Shown in pieces: positions 24,701 to 30,337 of a DNA stretch of 30,337 bases. The position numbers and the translations under genes were made by a program. Numbering within the stretch: the stretch's first letter is position 1; every line of letters starts with the position of its first letter. The DNA is from Lachnospiraceae bacterium. GTDB taxonomy: Bacteria > Bacillota > Clostridia > Lachnospirales > Lachnospiraceae. The notes under the pieces are model-generated. The model ran no database searches, had not been told where the DNA came from, and saw only the letters and a list, made by a program, of their open reading frames with translations. The stretch is taken from the NCBI GenBank assembly GCA_900753305.1, contig CAADYR010000105.1:1-30337 (forward strand). Direction: 5' to 3'.

Positions 24701-26655
24701 CAGATAAGACATATGTATATACAGACAAGACAGTAGAATCCGGTAAGACATATTCTTACAAGATCGCAGCAATCGTAGATGGCAAGACATCTTTCATGTC
24801 CAGAGCGCTTGAAGTAGAGACAGCAGTTGCGATTGATTCTGTAGGTACATTGGATGATATAACAATCGTAGAGGGAACACCAATCGAAGATGGTCAGACA
24901 GTAGCCAGCCTGCTTCCTGCAACAGTAACTGTTAAGACACAGACAGGTGAAGAGATTCAGGCAGATATCACATGGGATGTAACAGATCTTGATATCAATA
25001 AGACAGGTACATACACAGTATATGGTACGATCAAGGGTTATGATGATGCTCTCTCTATCAAGGTAACTGTAGTAGCTAATGAAGTGATCGGATATGCGAC
25101 AATTGAAGATATAACATCTATTGTTGGCGTAGAAGTAACACTTCCTCAGACAGTAGCAGTAACTTATACCAATACTACAACAGAACTGAAGAACGTAACC
25201 TGGGATACCAGCAACCTGGATATTACCAAGATTGCAGACTATACTGTAAAAGGTATTGTAGAAGGCACAGAAGATGAAGTACAGGTAATTGTACATATTG
25301 TAGATACATATATCACTTCAGTTCCAACAACATATGCTGAAGTAATATATCAGTCAGAGGATGTAGCTTCCCAGCTTCCTGTTACAGTATCTGCCATTTA
25401 TGCAGATGAGAAGACAGGCAACAGTGTCGTAACCTGGAATGCAGAGGAAGTAGCAGCAATTGATACTGCAACAATTGGAACTTATAAGATCACAGGCACA
25501 ATTGATGGATTTGATCAGGCAGTTGTAGCAGAGATTACAGTAGCATATAAAGTTACAGCAGCATTTGATTTTGGTATTAAAGAAGCAACAGCAGCAGATG
25601 GTTATACAACCATTACTGTGAATGCCAAGGGAGGATCTAAGACAGTAGCAGAGCTTGGCATTGGCTATACAGAAGAAAAAGGCTATGGATTCCTGGATGA
25701 AACAGCAACTATTCAGGGTAGAGAAGAAGAGTATACACAGGCGGGAGTTCTTCCGAAGGCTGTTTATACAGACTTTGCGATTCCTGACGGACAGACATTT
25801 GCAGTAGATCTGGCAAATGGTACATATCAAGTTGATATTGTAGGTGGTTCTGCATACAAGAGCACAGTAAAGGGTACCATTGAAGGAGAAGCAGTAAGTG
25901 TAGGTAATGCAGCAGGTTCTTACACAGTTAAGAGTATTGAAGTAACAGTAACAGATGGTCAGTTAACCTGTGAATTTGCAAGTGGAGCAACCTCAAGACT
26001 GGATGCGATCATCATTCGTACGATCAAAGTTGATTCATCAGATGATGATAAAAAAGATGATGATAAGAAGGACGACAATACAGGAAGTGGAACAACTGAA
26101 AATGGCAGTACAAACAGTGGATCGTCAGACAACAGCAGTTCAGCTTCTTCTGACAGTACAGCAGTCGGTAGTGTTGTAATTCCGGAACAGAATGCGCCTC
26201 TTGCAGAAATGGTAACAGAAGGTGGACTTCCATATGTCAATGTGGAATTAGATCAGAAATCCCGTTTAAGAGCAGAACTTCTCCAGAAATATTATGGACG
26301 TAATCTGTATCTGATGGCAAATTTAGGAAATGGTATAGGTTATACAATTGATGCATCAGGCATTGATGAAAAAGCAGATACTCTGGAGTTAGGTTCAGCA
26401 TTGGAATTGATTCCTGATTTCGCAGATGGATTTATAACCTTCCACTTTAAACCTTATCATACAGCAATACTTCCTTATGTAATTGGCATTCATATGAATG
26501 TAGGTGCATACAACGGACAGATTGCTTACCTGTTCAGCAGAGATCTGATCACAGGAGAATATGTTCTAAGCAGCATTACAACAGTTAACGAAATTGGAAA
26601 TGTGGCATTACAGACTAACCGGTTAACGGATATTATGGTATTAATTGCCAAATAA
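18739..26655 (+). CDS. Giant secreted rhamnogalacturonan acetylesterase (CE12-type) fused to rhamnogalacturonan lyase (PL11-type)
   Basis: A 2638-residue exported protein; GGGAGG lies 8 bases before ATG 18739. Order: signal peptide (1-34, cleaved near AAEA); acidic linker with EEETTT repeats; FDFG beta-sandwich (168-352); SGNH acetylesterase (355-605) with Ser364 in ASDST, Gly421 in RAIGGRSS, Gly451 and Asn453 in WGHND, Asp572 and His575 in DSTH; FN3 (616-712); second FDxN-type beta-sandwich (719-861); two FN3 (862-1073); PL11 lyase (1073-1740) with acidic DxDxDG calcium loops at 1221, 1290, 1429 and 1466 and GDWREEI (1675-1681); an FN3 split by a third beta-sandwich (1740-2030); three Ig-like repeats (2032-2270); fourth FDFG module (2271-2430); Asp/Ser-rich linker; an unknown C-terminal domain (2476-2638). 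It should deacetylate and cut rhamnogalacturonan I. No LPxTG or SLH anchor is seen. Confidence 0.93.
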   Translation: MIRKKSLAKALALTLSVSMLGTSLPGSVTVAAEAQDTETATQSQSDDATGDKEDSGEENAEADEEKDGEHEEDSTQSSSTQESSKEDESTAESNEDATTQEEVTTEEESTVEETTEEETTTEEETTTEEETTTEELTLLADEAVALASYGVELSQGEDGYESFTSDRVIANFDFGTDVNAESVYDSQAGYGFSDVDFNTEAKGWDGSVYYPRTANVTQSAASYVKDDDDALAIDSKVWTETESTGYGVYTYENTSTFDIDVYNADYKIEVTFTNPTDNAYNAYVEAEDITRQTNINVDAGSTKTVTISACVVDGQLNLKFLGSSTATSESDASTQTVYVSGVKVTRLATNSETSKPTIFIASDSTVQTYESNYYPQTGWGQTLAQFFGNDINEYECDDCNFSQAQTYETENVIVENRAIGGRSSKSYVEEGKLDDLLEDVKPGDYLLVQWGHNDATAARPNRYVSSSDFSKWLMYYINGAKQRGATPVLVTPVARYSYTTNADGTLKSFASNFEAYRQVMLKIAKEQNIPYVDLTQRSIDVCNNFGIEGAKSLFLWVAAGEYEGAYAGGASDSTHLQYYGAYKFAQCVAQGILEYDATDALDGLKQYVVTKSADAVPEKIENLTLVSSGASSVTLSWDSEETAELYYIYRAVLEDSQTIDDIDFDSAEKYSVSASRKYTDSSCEAGVTYVYAVGGFNEKGVGELSDKLQVSTKTAGYKFDINYNGSPTMDGWTGVEYNQAYSADLGYGWITMPGNGRYRSGNGNADSSDMADDFSLGAGEFAVDLPNGDYEVTVYACDLLPGTSTIKPAYTAEGVSLGSISTKQALGSCTNTVRVTDGQLNLVVGGTNMYLNGFTITSLLVSPSGLTATEGSVNGSNYSFLVGFNPVSDAAGYKIYQKGTSDKKFVEVKDFTAAEYQEDELGCRSMSVDLGETYEYYMTCYTADGTESAPSETISVKAVLDGVKAPSAPKNLKCTDPASNATELQHTITLEWEASTVEDSKYPVIKYLIYRSDKAEDDKGFKGYEKIGQSTTTKFTDTDEEISTNIHYYYKVCALNAGGAGELSDSCETPIVGSLVRGGRESYSDRALVAINLAGESGAETLVSATDKDGNKLTKGVYLSWRSFDADFDSNNNLKTTFDVYCNNNKIASGISVTNMVYEGGSASDTFKVVGSNDSSIGVSAVSTKCWDKQYLELNLYCPEDETMPDGSTCSYTANDMSVGDLDGDGVLELIVKWYPSNAKDNSGSGYTGKTFLDGYDINYATGKVSLLWRIDMGVNIRSGAHYTQFQVWDYDCDGKAEIAVKTADGTTVYTSEDGTAATLTESDYVGACSASELPVNTISDENDYRNSSGYILDGPEYFTMFNGEDGSIIDTVDYTPARGTVSAWGDAYGNRVDRFLSATAYLDGQTPFAVFTRGYYTRTCLTAYYLKDTDGDGVGDEIAEYWAFDTNDAGSEYEAQGNHGLSVNDIDNDGKDEIIYGSLTIDHDGTVKYSTGMGHGDAMHVSDWVSWNDGLEVMAVHEHDDAKYHVEIHDAETGEVLMGYYTGKDTGRGVAADIDPTAEGAEFWSIASPTYESNDEPEWDSTDGEVYSTWSTLDNFIKLADSTPASNFSIFWDGDLLSEIQDHTFNKAAYAPTGVTIAKWNYEDETQERLLNSTEIYSSNGTKGNLGLVADILGDWREEIIARCASDNNKVRIYTTTIQTDYVVPCLLENLAYREGVAWQNVGYNQPANLSYLLSEGLVTAQLSEGKVTSSSVDVNFTAANDGTYGHDIEGYEIYRADEDGDYKLIDSLDLDELTEAGNSSSDDTDDDTTDPVYLKFDFGAGNVKDGWTQVLADEEFSKSKGYGFTDVINNANKSYNFSDDADYADVYNDCVLGWVSNGSVEFDAVVPNGTYEVTFYIGNGSGYVYNKVTAEGEEFSDVRRGNSDRRGTCETITVEVTDGVLNVVNTVSKNGMAALYFNGLTIKDVNYDEWLASKDNDEEKDTEDTTDKTYVYTDKTVESGKTYSYKIAAIVDGKTSFMSRALEVETAVAIDSVGTLDDITIVEGTPIEDGQTVASLLPATVTVKTQTGEEIQADITWDVTDLDINKTGTYTVYGTIKGYDDALSIKVTVVANEVIGYATIEDITSIVGVEVTLPQTVAVTYTNTTTELKNVTWDTSNLDITKIADYTVKGIVEGTEDEVQVIVHIVDTYITSVPTTYAEVIYQSEDVASQLPVTVSAIYADEKTGNSVVTWNAEEVAAIDTATIGTYKITGTIDGFDQAVVAEITVAYKVTAAFDFGIKEATAADGYTTITVNAKGGSKTVAELGIGYTEEKGYGFLDETATIQGREEEYTQAGVLPKAVYTDFAIPDGQTFAVDLANGTYQVDIVGGSAYKSTVKGTIEGEAVSVGNAAGSYTVKSIEVTVTDGQLTCEFASGATSRLDAIIIRTIKVDSSDDDKKDDDKKDDNTGSGTTENGSTNSGSSDNSSSASSDSTAVGSVVIPEQNAPLAEMVTEGGLPYVNVELDQKSRLRAELLQKYYGRNLYLMANLGNGIGYTIDASGIDEKADTLELGSALELIPDFADGFITFHFKPYHTAILPYVIGIHMNVGAYNGQIAYLFSRDLITGEYVLSSITTVNEIGNVALQTNRLTDIMVLIAK
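19084..19137 (+). repeat. Three tandem 18-base repeats encoding EEETTT
   Basis: Three consecutive copies of a hexapeptide-coding unit (gaa/gag gaa gaa acN acN acN) lie in the acidic linker after the signal peptide. Third-position bases differ between copies, so selection seems to be on the peptide. Copy number may vary between strains. Confidence 0.85.
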
Positions 26656-26671
26656 GTGTTTTTATTACAGG

Positions 26672-26700
26672 AAAGGGCATCCTTATGGATGCTCTTTTTT
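26672..26700 (+). terminator. Intrinsic terminator after the giant enzyme gene
   Basis: AAAGGGCATCC (26672-26682) pairs with GGATGCTCTTT (one G-U pair) around a TTAT loop, and the right arm runs into six T (26695-26700). It lies 17 bases past the stop codon. Confidence 0.9.
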
Positions 26701-26712
26701 GGTAAAATGAGG

Positions 26713-26741
26713 TTGACAATAAAGTACTAAGGTACTATTAT
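26713..26741 (+). promoter_or_regulatory. Strong sigma-A-type promoter for the coiled-coil/PilZ genes
   Basis: A perfect -35 TTGACA (26713-26718) and a -10 TATTAT (26736-26741, 5 of 6) are separated by 17 bases. The spacer contains AGTAC-TAAG-GTACT, a 5-bp inverted repeat that could be a repressor site. It follows directly after the terminator, so the downstream genes are independently transcribed. Confidence 0.7.
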
Positions 26742-26810
26742 ATATTGAGGTATGAAATGAGATAATAGTATGTAATGAATGTTGAGAGACTTGTAAAGGA
26801 GAGTATGTGT

Positions 26811-27503
26811 ATGGAGAAAAATGCAATGAACAATCAGGTAATAAAAGCCATTTCTATTGGTTTGGCTGCGTTTATTGCAGCAACAGGTCCTATTGAAGCA
26901 CAGGCAGCACAGAGTACCAATACAGATGATGTTCGATTACACAGAGCAGCGCAGGAGAGAGCATCTGCTGTCGTTGCAGGCAATACAGATATAGAACAGG
27001 AACTTGCAACGGCAAAGGATACAGAGCAGAAACTGCAGCAGGCGTTTGAAACAGTCAGATTACAGCTTGAAGCGGAAGCAAAATCGCAGTATGCGAGAGC
27101 GCTGGAAGATGCAAAATATGAATTCGATTTTGCACAGTCTGTTGTAGGAGAGAAGAAATGGGATTATGAACGTGCCCTGTATGCATTTGAAACAGCACAG
27201 TCGCGCTATAAACAGTATAAGATAGATCATTGGAAGTTCTGGCAGTGGCATGATAGTCAGGAGTATCAGGAATACAGGAATGTAAAGAACACTTATGATA
27301 AATTAAAGGAATCATTAGAGCAGGAAGAACGTAAGATGGATGAAGCAGAGTCAGCATTTGGACAAATGGGTTCTCCGGAAGTAGTAGGAAGTTATGTGGA
27401 AGCAGCAGTGCAGAAAGCTCGAAATTCCAGAGAGTATCACAAATGGCAGAACGCACAGAATGAAGTACTTCGCCTGATGAAAGAGCAGGAAGTCATGGCA
27501 TAA
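26811..27503 (+). CDS. Secreted coiled-coil protein of unknown function
   Basis: A 230-residue protein from ATG 26811, chosen because AAAGGAG (26795-26801) lies 9 bases upstream; in-frame ATGs at 26775 and 26805 are less well placed. A signal peptide is clear: short polar N-terminus, hydrophobic core at about 11-26, and cleavage near IEAQA (about residue 32). The mature protein is almost all charged helix with heptad-like spacing (ELATAKDTEQKLQQAFETVR, YDKLKESLEQEERKMDEAE), interrupted by an aromatic patch YKIDHWKFWQWHDSQEYQEY. No enzyme motif, repeat domain or anchor is seen. It is probably transcribed with the PilZ gene, which begins 39 bases after its stop. I do not recognise the family; a surface or matrix role is a guess. 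Confidence 0.75.
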   Translation: MEKNAMNNQVIKAISIGLAAFIAATGPIEAQAAQSTNTDDVRLHRAAQERASAVVAGNTDIEQELATAKDTEQKLQQAFETVRLQLEAEAKSQYARALEDAKYEFDFAQSVVGEKKWDYERALYAFETAQSRYKQYKIDHWKFWQWHDSQEYQEYRNVKNTYDKLKESLEQEERKMDEAESAFGQMGSPEVVGSYVEAAVQKARNSREYHKWQNAQNEVLRLMKEQEVMA

Positions 27504-27542
27504 CAGAGTGTGAGTAGATATCCGAAGAAAGGCAGAGCGAAT

Positions 27543-27848
27543 ATGGAAGAGAGAAGATCGATCAACCGAACAGATTATTCGTCCAAGGGCGTTATCGTAA
27601 TATGTGATTCGGAACAGAAACTTTATGTTGAAATTAAAAATATCAGTCCCTGTGGAATGGGAATATCGGCACCGGCTGACTGCCCTGATATTATGGGAAA
27701 AGATATTATTGTGATCGCAGAAACAATGATCATGTATGCAACAGTAAATCGTATGGAACAGAATGAAGACGGAAGATATATTATTGGTATTGAAGCCAGA
27801 AAATTCTCAGATGAAGTTCTGAAATATCTGTTTGAAAAAATTGGATAA
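27543..27848 (+). CDS. PilZ-domain protein (cyclic di-GMP receptor)
   Basis: A 101-residue single-domain protein. The two c-di-GMP-binding motifs are present: RxxxR as R5-SIN-R9 near the N-terminus and NxSxxG as N33-I-S35-P-C-G38. The rest fits the six-strand beta-barrel (LYVEIKNIS, MYATVNRME, YIIGIEARKF) and a final helix. PilZ proteins bind c-di-GMP and alter motility, secretion or polysaccharide synthesis through partner proteins. ATG 27543 has AAAGG 11 bases upstream; a GTG at 27510 is possible but would add residues that are not PilZ-like before the RxxxR motif. Context: behind a secreted coiled-coil gene and not far from a chemoreceptor. No diguanylate cyclase is in the window. Confidence 0.87.
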   Translation: MEERRSINRTDYSSKGVIVICDSEQKLYVEIKNISPCGMGISAPADCPDIMGKDIIVIAETMIMYATVNRMEQNEDGRYIIGIEARKFSDEVLKYLFEKIG

Positions 27849-27870
27849 AAGCATTAATAATGATGAAAGA

Positions 27871-27897
27871 CGTCTGGATTTGTACAGACGCCTTTTT
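27871..27897 (+). terminator. Intrinsic terminator after the PilZ gene
   Basis: CGTCTG (27871-27876) pairs with CAGACG (27885-27890) across an 8-base loop, then CC and five T. It separates the PilZ gene from the convergent reductase gene. Confidence 0.8.
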
Positions 27898-27932
27898 CAG
27901 ATATTTATTTTGTTATATATGATTTCTGCTCA

Positions 27933-28934
27933 TCAGGAATTGAGGACAGCTTCGATAGCAGCCAGTTCATCTGCACTGAAGGCAGCAGCTTCCACTATTC
28001 TGGTATTTTCTGTAATCTGAGAAGCTCTGGAAGCTCCAATCAATACAGAAGTTACCTCGCCATCACGAAGAACCCATGAGAGAGCCATCTGAGCCAGAGT
28101 CTGTCCACGATTTTCAGCAATGTCATTCAGTGCACGGATTTGAGCCAGGCGGGATTCTGACAGAGCATCTTCATGTAGAAAACGACCATCGGTGCGAATA
28201 CGGCTGTCTTCCGGAATACCGTGGAGATATTTGTTCGTAAGAAGTCCCTGAGCCAGAGGACAGAAAGCAATGATACCAATTCCATTCTTTGCAGCGTAGG
28301 ATTTCAGACCGTCTTCTTCGATATTACGCTCGAACATAGAATACTTGCGCTGGTTGATAATGAAAGGTGTTTTCAGTTCACGAAGAATTTTCACGGCTTC
28401 CTGTGTCTGTACCTTATTATAGTTGGAGATACCGACATAGAGTGCTTTGCCACTCTTCACAATAGAATCCAGTGTCAGCATGGTTTCTTCCAATGGTGTT
28501 TCAGGGTCAGGTCTATGATGATAGAAAATATCCACATAGTTCAGTCCCATGCGTTGCAGACTCTGATCCAGACTTGCAATCAGGTACTTACGGGAACCCC
28601 AATTACCGTAAGGGCCTTTCCACATATCATAGCCTGCTTTAGTAGAGATGATCAGTTCATCACGATAATTGCCCAGTCCATCCTTTAGAATGCGACCAAA
28701 GTTCTCTTCAGCAGCGCCAGGTATGGGGCCATAGTTATTAGCCAGATCAAAATGTGTGATTCCCTGATCAAAAGCAGTAAAACACATATCGAGCATATTA
28801 TCATAATTACCATTGCTGCCAAAATTGTGCCATAGACCAAGTGAAACAGCAGGCAGCATCAGACCACTGTTCCCGCAACGGTGATATTTCATAGTTTCGT
28901 AGCGGTTCTCATCCGCAACATACATTCTGTTCAT
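27933..28934 (-). CDS. Aldo/keto reductase, YghZ/Kv-beta-like
   Basis: A 333-residue NADPH-dependent oxidoreductase with a TIM-barrel fold. The catalytic tetrad is visible as Asp63 and Tyr68 (HFDLANNYGP), Lys99 (STKAGYDMW) and His140 (FYHHRPDP). The N-terminal MKYHRCGNSGLMLPAVSLGLWHNFG and the later YVGISNYN and VLIGASRASQI blocks are those of the branch that includes E. coli YghZ (L-glyceraldehyde-3-phosphate and methylglyoxal reductase). The physiological substrate cannot be assigned. AAAGGA (28943-28948 on the minus strand) is 8 bases before the ATG. It is transcribed alone, divergent from the chemoreceptor and convergent with PilZ. Confidence 0.92.
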   Translation of the reverse strand: MNRMYVADENRYETMKYHRCGNSGLMLPAVSLGLWHNFGSNGNYDNMLDMCFTAFDQGITHFDLANNYGPIPGAAEENFGRILKDGLGNYRDELIISTKAGYDMWKGPYGNWGSRKYLIASLDQSLQRMGLNYVDIFYHHRPDPETPLEETMLTLDSIVKSGKALYVGISNYNKVQTQEAVKILRELKTPFIINQRKYSMFERNIEEDGLKSYAAKNGIGIIAFCPLAQGLLTNKYLHGIPEDSRIRTDGRFLHEDALSESRLAQIRALNDIAENRGQTLAQMALSWVLRDGEVTSVLIGASRASQITENTRIVEAAAFSADELAAIEAVLNS

Positions 28935-29200
28935 AGTTTTGTTCCTTTCCCCAGTAGAATCTTATGTTACTATATTTATCCTATAATAAAAAGGGTATAA
29001 ATTCAACGCAAAAAACTGGAAAAGTATGTACAAAATGAACATGCAAAAGTTTTTGAAAAATGAGAGAAAATAAAAACAAAAACAGTTTATAAATAAAATA
29101 GTTTCCAAAATATTGTATTTTTACAAATAAAACTTTATAATGTAAGTGTTAAATTAGTGCTATAAATTGGTATGTATTCGGAAAGGAAAGGACAATTTAT
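28935..29200. other. AT-rich divergent promoter region
   Basis: This spacer between the reductase and chemoreceptor genes holds no coding frame. On the plus strand TATAAT (29136-29141) lies 60 bases before the chemoreceptor, with TTGTAT (29113-29118) at the proper 17-base spacing, though the -35 is weak. No sigma-28 (motility) type GCCGATAA box was seen. A minus-strand promoter for the reductase must also be here but is not clear. Confidence 0.45.
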
Positions 29201-30337
29201 ATGAAGAAGTTACATAAACAAAATCTGATCATTACATGGTGTTCCGTTCTTGCATTGAGTATGGTTTCGGTATTGGGTTTTGGATTATCTGTTATGGCGT
29301 TGAAAGGCAGTATTGTTGTAATCGTATGTGGTATCATTTCAACAATAGGTTATTTTTTGCCTTTGCCTGATGATAAAAAAGTATTGATGCTGGTATTTCC
29401 ACCGGCCATAGGTACATTGGTCTATTCATGCATCACAGGAGGTAATTCAATAGCATATTTGGCGAATTATGTCCTCCTGGCAATGACGACATCATACTTT
29501 ATAGAATCTGTGATTATCTGGTTTGCAGTACCTTTTACAGCAATCTCCATAGTTTTTATGATTTTCAGTCCGGAAACAATTGCGGGAAATGAATATTCAT
29601 GGGCGGGTGTTGTTTCACGCGTTTTCCTTTTTGCAGTAACGGGCGTATTATTATATCTGGCAACGAAGCGTGGTGCGAATGTTGTTAAAAAGACGGAAAA
29701 AGCGCTGGAACAGGTCAGACAAAATGCCAGTGTAGCAAATGAAATTTCAGAGAATCTGAATACAACAATTCAAAAAAGCATGAGTTCTATTCATCAGCTC
29801 GCAGAGGGCAGCAGCAGTGTAAGGACAGCAGCGACTCAGATGGGGCAGGTAGTAGAGGATACTGCCAAATCTACGGTTACAGTTATGGATAAGATCAATG
29901 CTGCTACAGATGAGATCAATAAGAACCATGAACTGGCTACACAGTTAGATGGTGGATTCCAGAAGGTACAGGATGCTGTAGCCAAGGGCAATGATGCGGT
30001 TGTTCATGCAAAGAATTCTATACTGGAAATGGAACAGACGGTAGAGTCGGCACGTCAGTCTACAGATTCACTGCTTACAGAAATGAACAGGATCACAGCT
30101 ATTCTGGGGGATATCAATTCCATTGCTTCCCAAACGAATCTGTTGTCTCTGAATGCATCAATAGAAGCAGCCAGAGCGGGAGAACATGGCAAAGGGTTTG
30201 CAGTTGTTGCAGACGAAATTCGTTCCTTATCAGAGGAAAGTGCCAAATCAGCCAACAATATTCAGGAGATTCTGAAATGGCTGACAGAAACAACCTCTCA
30301 GGTATCAAAGAATATTACGGCGGGAACAGAAGCCGCC
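29201..30337 (+). CDS. Methyl-accepting chemotaxis protein, membrane-embedded sensor type (partial, runs off the end)
   Basis: The first 379 codons of a chemoreceptor; no stop before the window end. ATG 29201 has AAAGGA (29187-29192) 8 bases upstream. Residues about 8-155 form a set of five or six hydrophobic helices with only short loops, so there is no periplasmic ligand-binding domain and no obvious HAMP domain. From about 160 it is long coiled-coil (KKTEKALEQVRQNASVANEI and on). The signalling tip at 305-341 is diagnostic: INSIASQTNLLSLNASIEAA then RAGEHGKGFAVVADEIR. Such receptors pass signals through CheW/CheA to flagella. The membrane part may sense a membrane or energy state; this is inference. 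Confidence 0.93.
   Translation, partial: MKKLHKQNLIITWCSVLALSMVSVLGFGLSVMALKGSIVVIVCGIISTIGYFLPLPDDKKVLMLVFPPAIGTLVYSCITGGNSIAYLANYVLLAMTTSYFIESVIIWFAVPFTAISIVFMIFSPETIAGNEYSWAGVVSRVFLFAVTGVLLYLATKRGANVVKKTEKALEQVRQNASVANEISENLNTTIQKSMSSIHQLAEGSSSVRTAATQMGQVVEDTAKSTVTVMDKINAATDEINKNHELATQLDGGFQKVQDAVAKGNDAVVHAKNSILEMEQTVESARQSTDSLLTEMNRITAILGDINSIASQTNLLSLNASIEAARAGEHGKGFAVVADEIRSLSEESAKSANNIQEILKWLTETTSQVSKNITAGTEAA

Noticed and set aside
24490..25296. Long minus-strand frame (268 codons), rich in Cys, Tyr and Ile
   Set aside because: It lies antisense to the giant enzyme, has no ribosome binding site or family motifs, and its biased composition is what the reverse of Thr/Val/Glu/Asp-rich codons gives.
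25354..25830. Minus-strand frame of 158 codons
   Set aside because: Same reasons: Cys-rich antisense shadow of the Ig-like and carbohydrate-binding-like region.

Overview
The window looks like the chromosome of a motile, plant-polysaccharide-using gut Firmicute, most likely a Lachnospiraceae-type clostridium. This is inferred from the adjacent glgC-glgD pair, strong AGGAGG-type ribosome binding sites, moderate to low GC, the AgcS, MATE and CPBP protein sets, a very large secreted pectin-active enzyme, and a chemoreceptor next to a PilZ protein. Species cannot be fixed from sequence alone. No rRNA, tRNA, CRISPR array, complete insertion sequence or replication origin was seen.

Layout. (1) 1-6.0 kb: a membrane-anchored trypsin-like protease, then glgC-glgD (ADP-glucose synthesis for glycogen) closely followed by a membrane-anchored alpha/beta hydrolase, then a hairpin and a peptidoglycan-type M14 peptidase. 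(2) 6.0-12.8 kb: a tightly packed run, argC, RsmF-like rRNA methyltransferase, two MATE exporters, a class I aminotransferase and an Hpt phosphotransfer protein. Two junctions are ATGA overlaps, and a good sigma-A promoter lies upstream of argC. A receiver-domain relic follows the Hpt gene. (3) 13.1-15.4 kb: an AgcS alanine/glycine symporter, a CPBP membrane protease and a strong terminator. (4) 15.4-18.4 kb: an accessory and decaying stretch. It holds a nucleotidyltransferase/HEPN pair whose HEPN gene is frameshifted, a GNAT acetyltransferase, then a collage of truncated pieces (ABC permease, membrane XRE regulator, unknown fragments), a small AT-rich gene of unknown function and another relic. 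(5) 18.7-26.7 kb: one 2638-residue secreted protein that joins a CE12-type rhamnogalacturonan acetylesterase to a PL11-type rhamnogalacturonan lyase, with several carbohydrate-binding-like, FN3 and Ig-like modules. (6) 26.7-30.3 kb: a secreted coiled-coil protein, a PilZ (c-di-GMP) protein, a convergent aldo/keto reductase, and a chemoreceptor that runs off the end.

How the parts may work together. The giant enzyme could remove acetyl groups from rhamnogalacturonan I and cut its backbone outside the cell. No matching transporter or unsaturated-rhamnogalacturonyl hydrolase is in the window, so uptake and further breakdown must be encoded elsewhere. The glg genes store glucose as glycogen. PilZ and the chemoreceptor point to c-di-GMP-controlled motility and chemotaxis. 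The most unusual items are the dual-enzyme giant with an FN3 domain split by an inserted module, the disrupted MNT-HEPN pair, and the collage of gene fragments at 16.7-17.7 kb.
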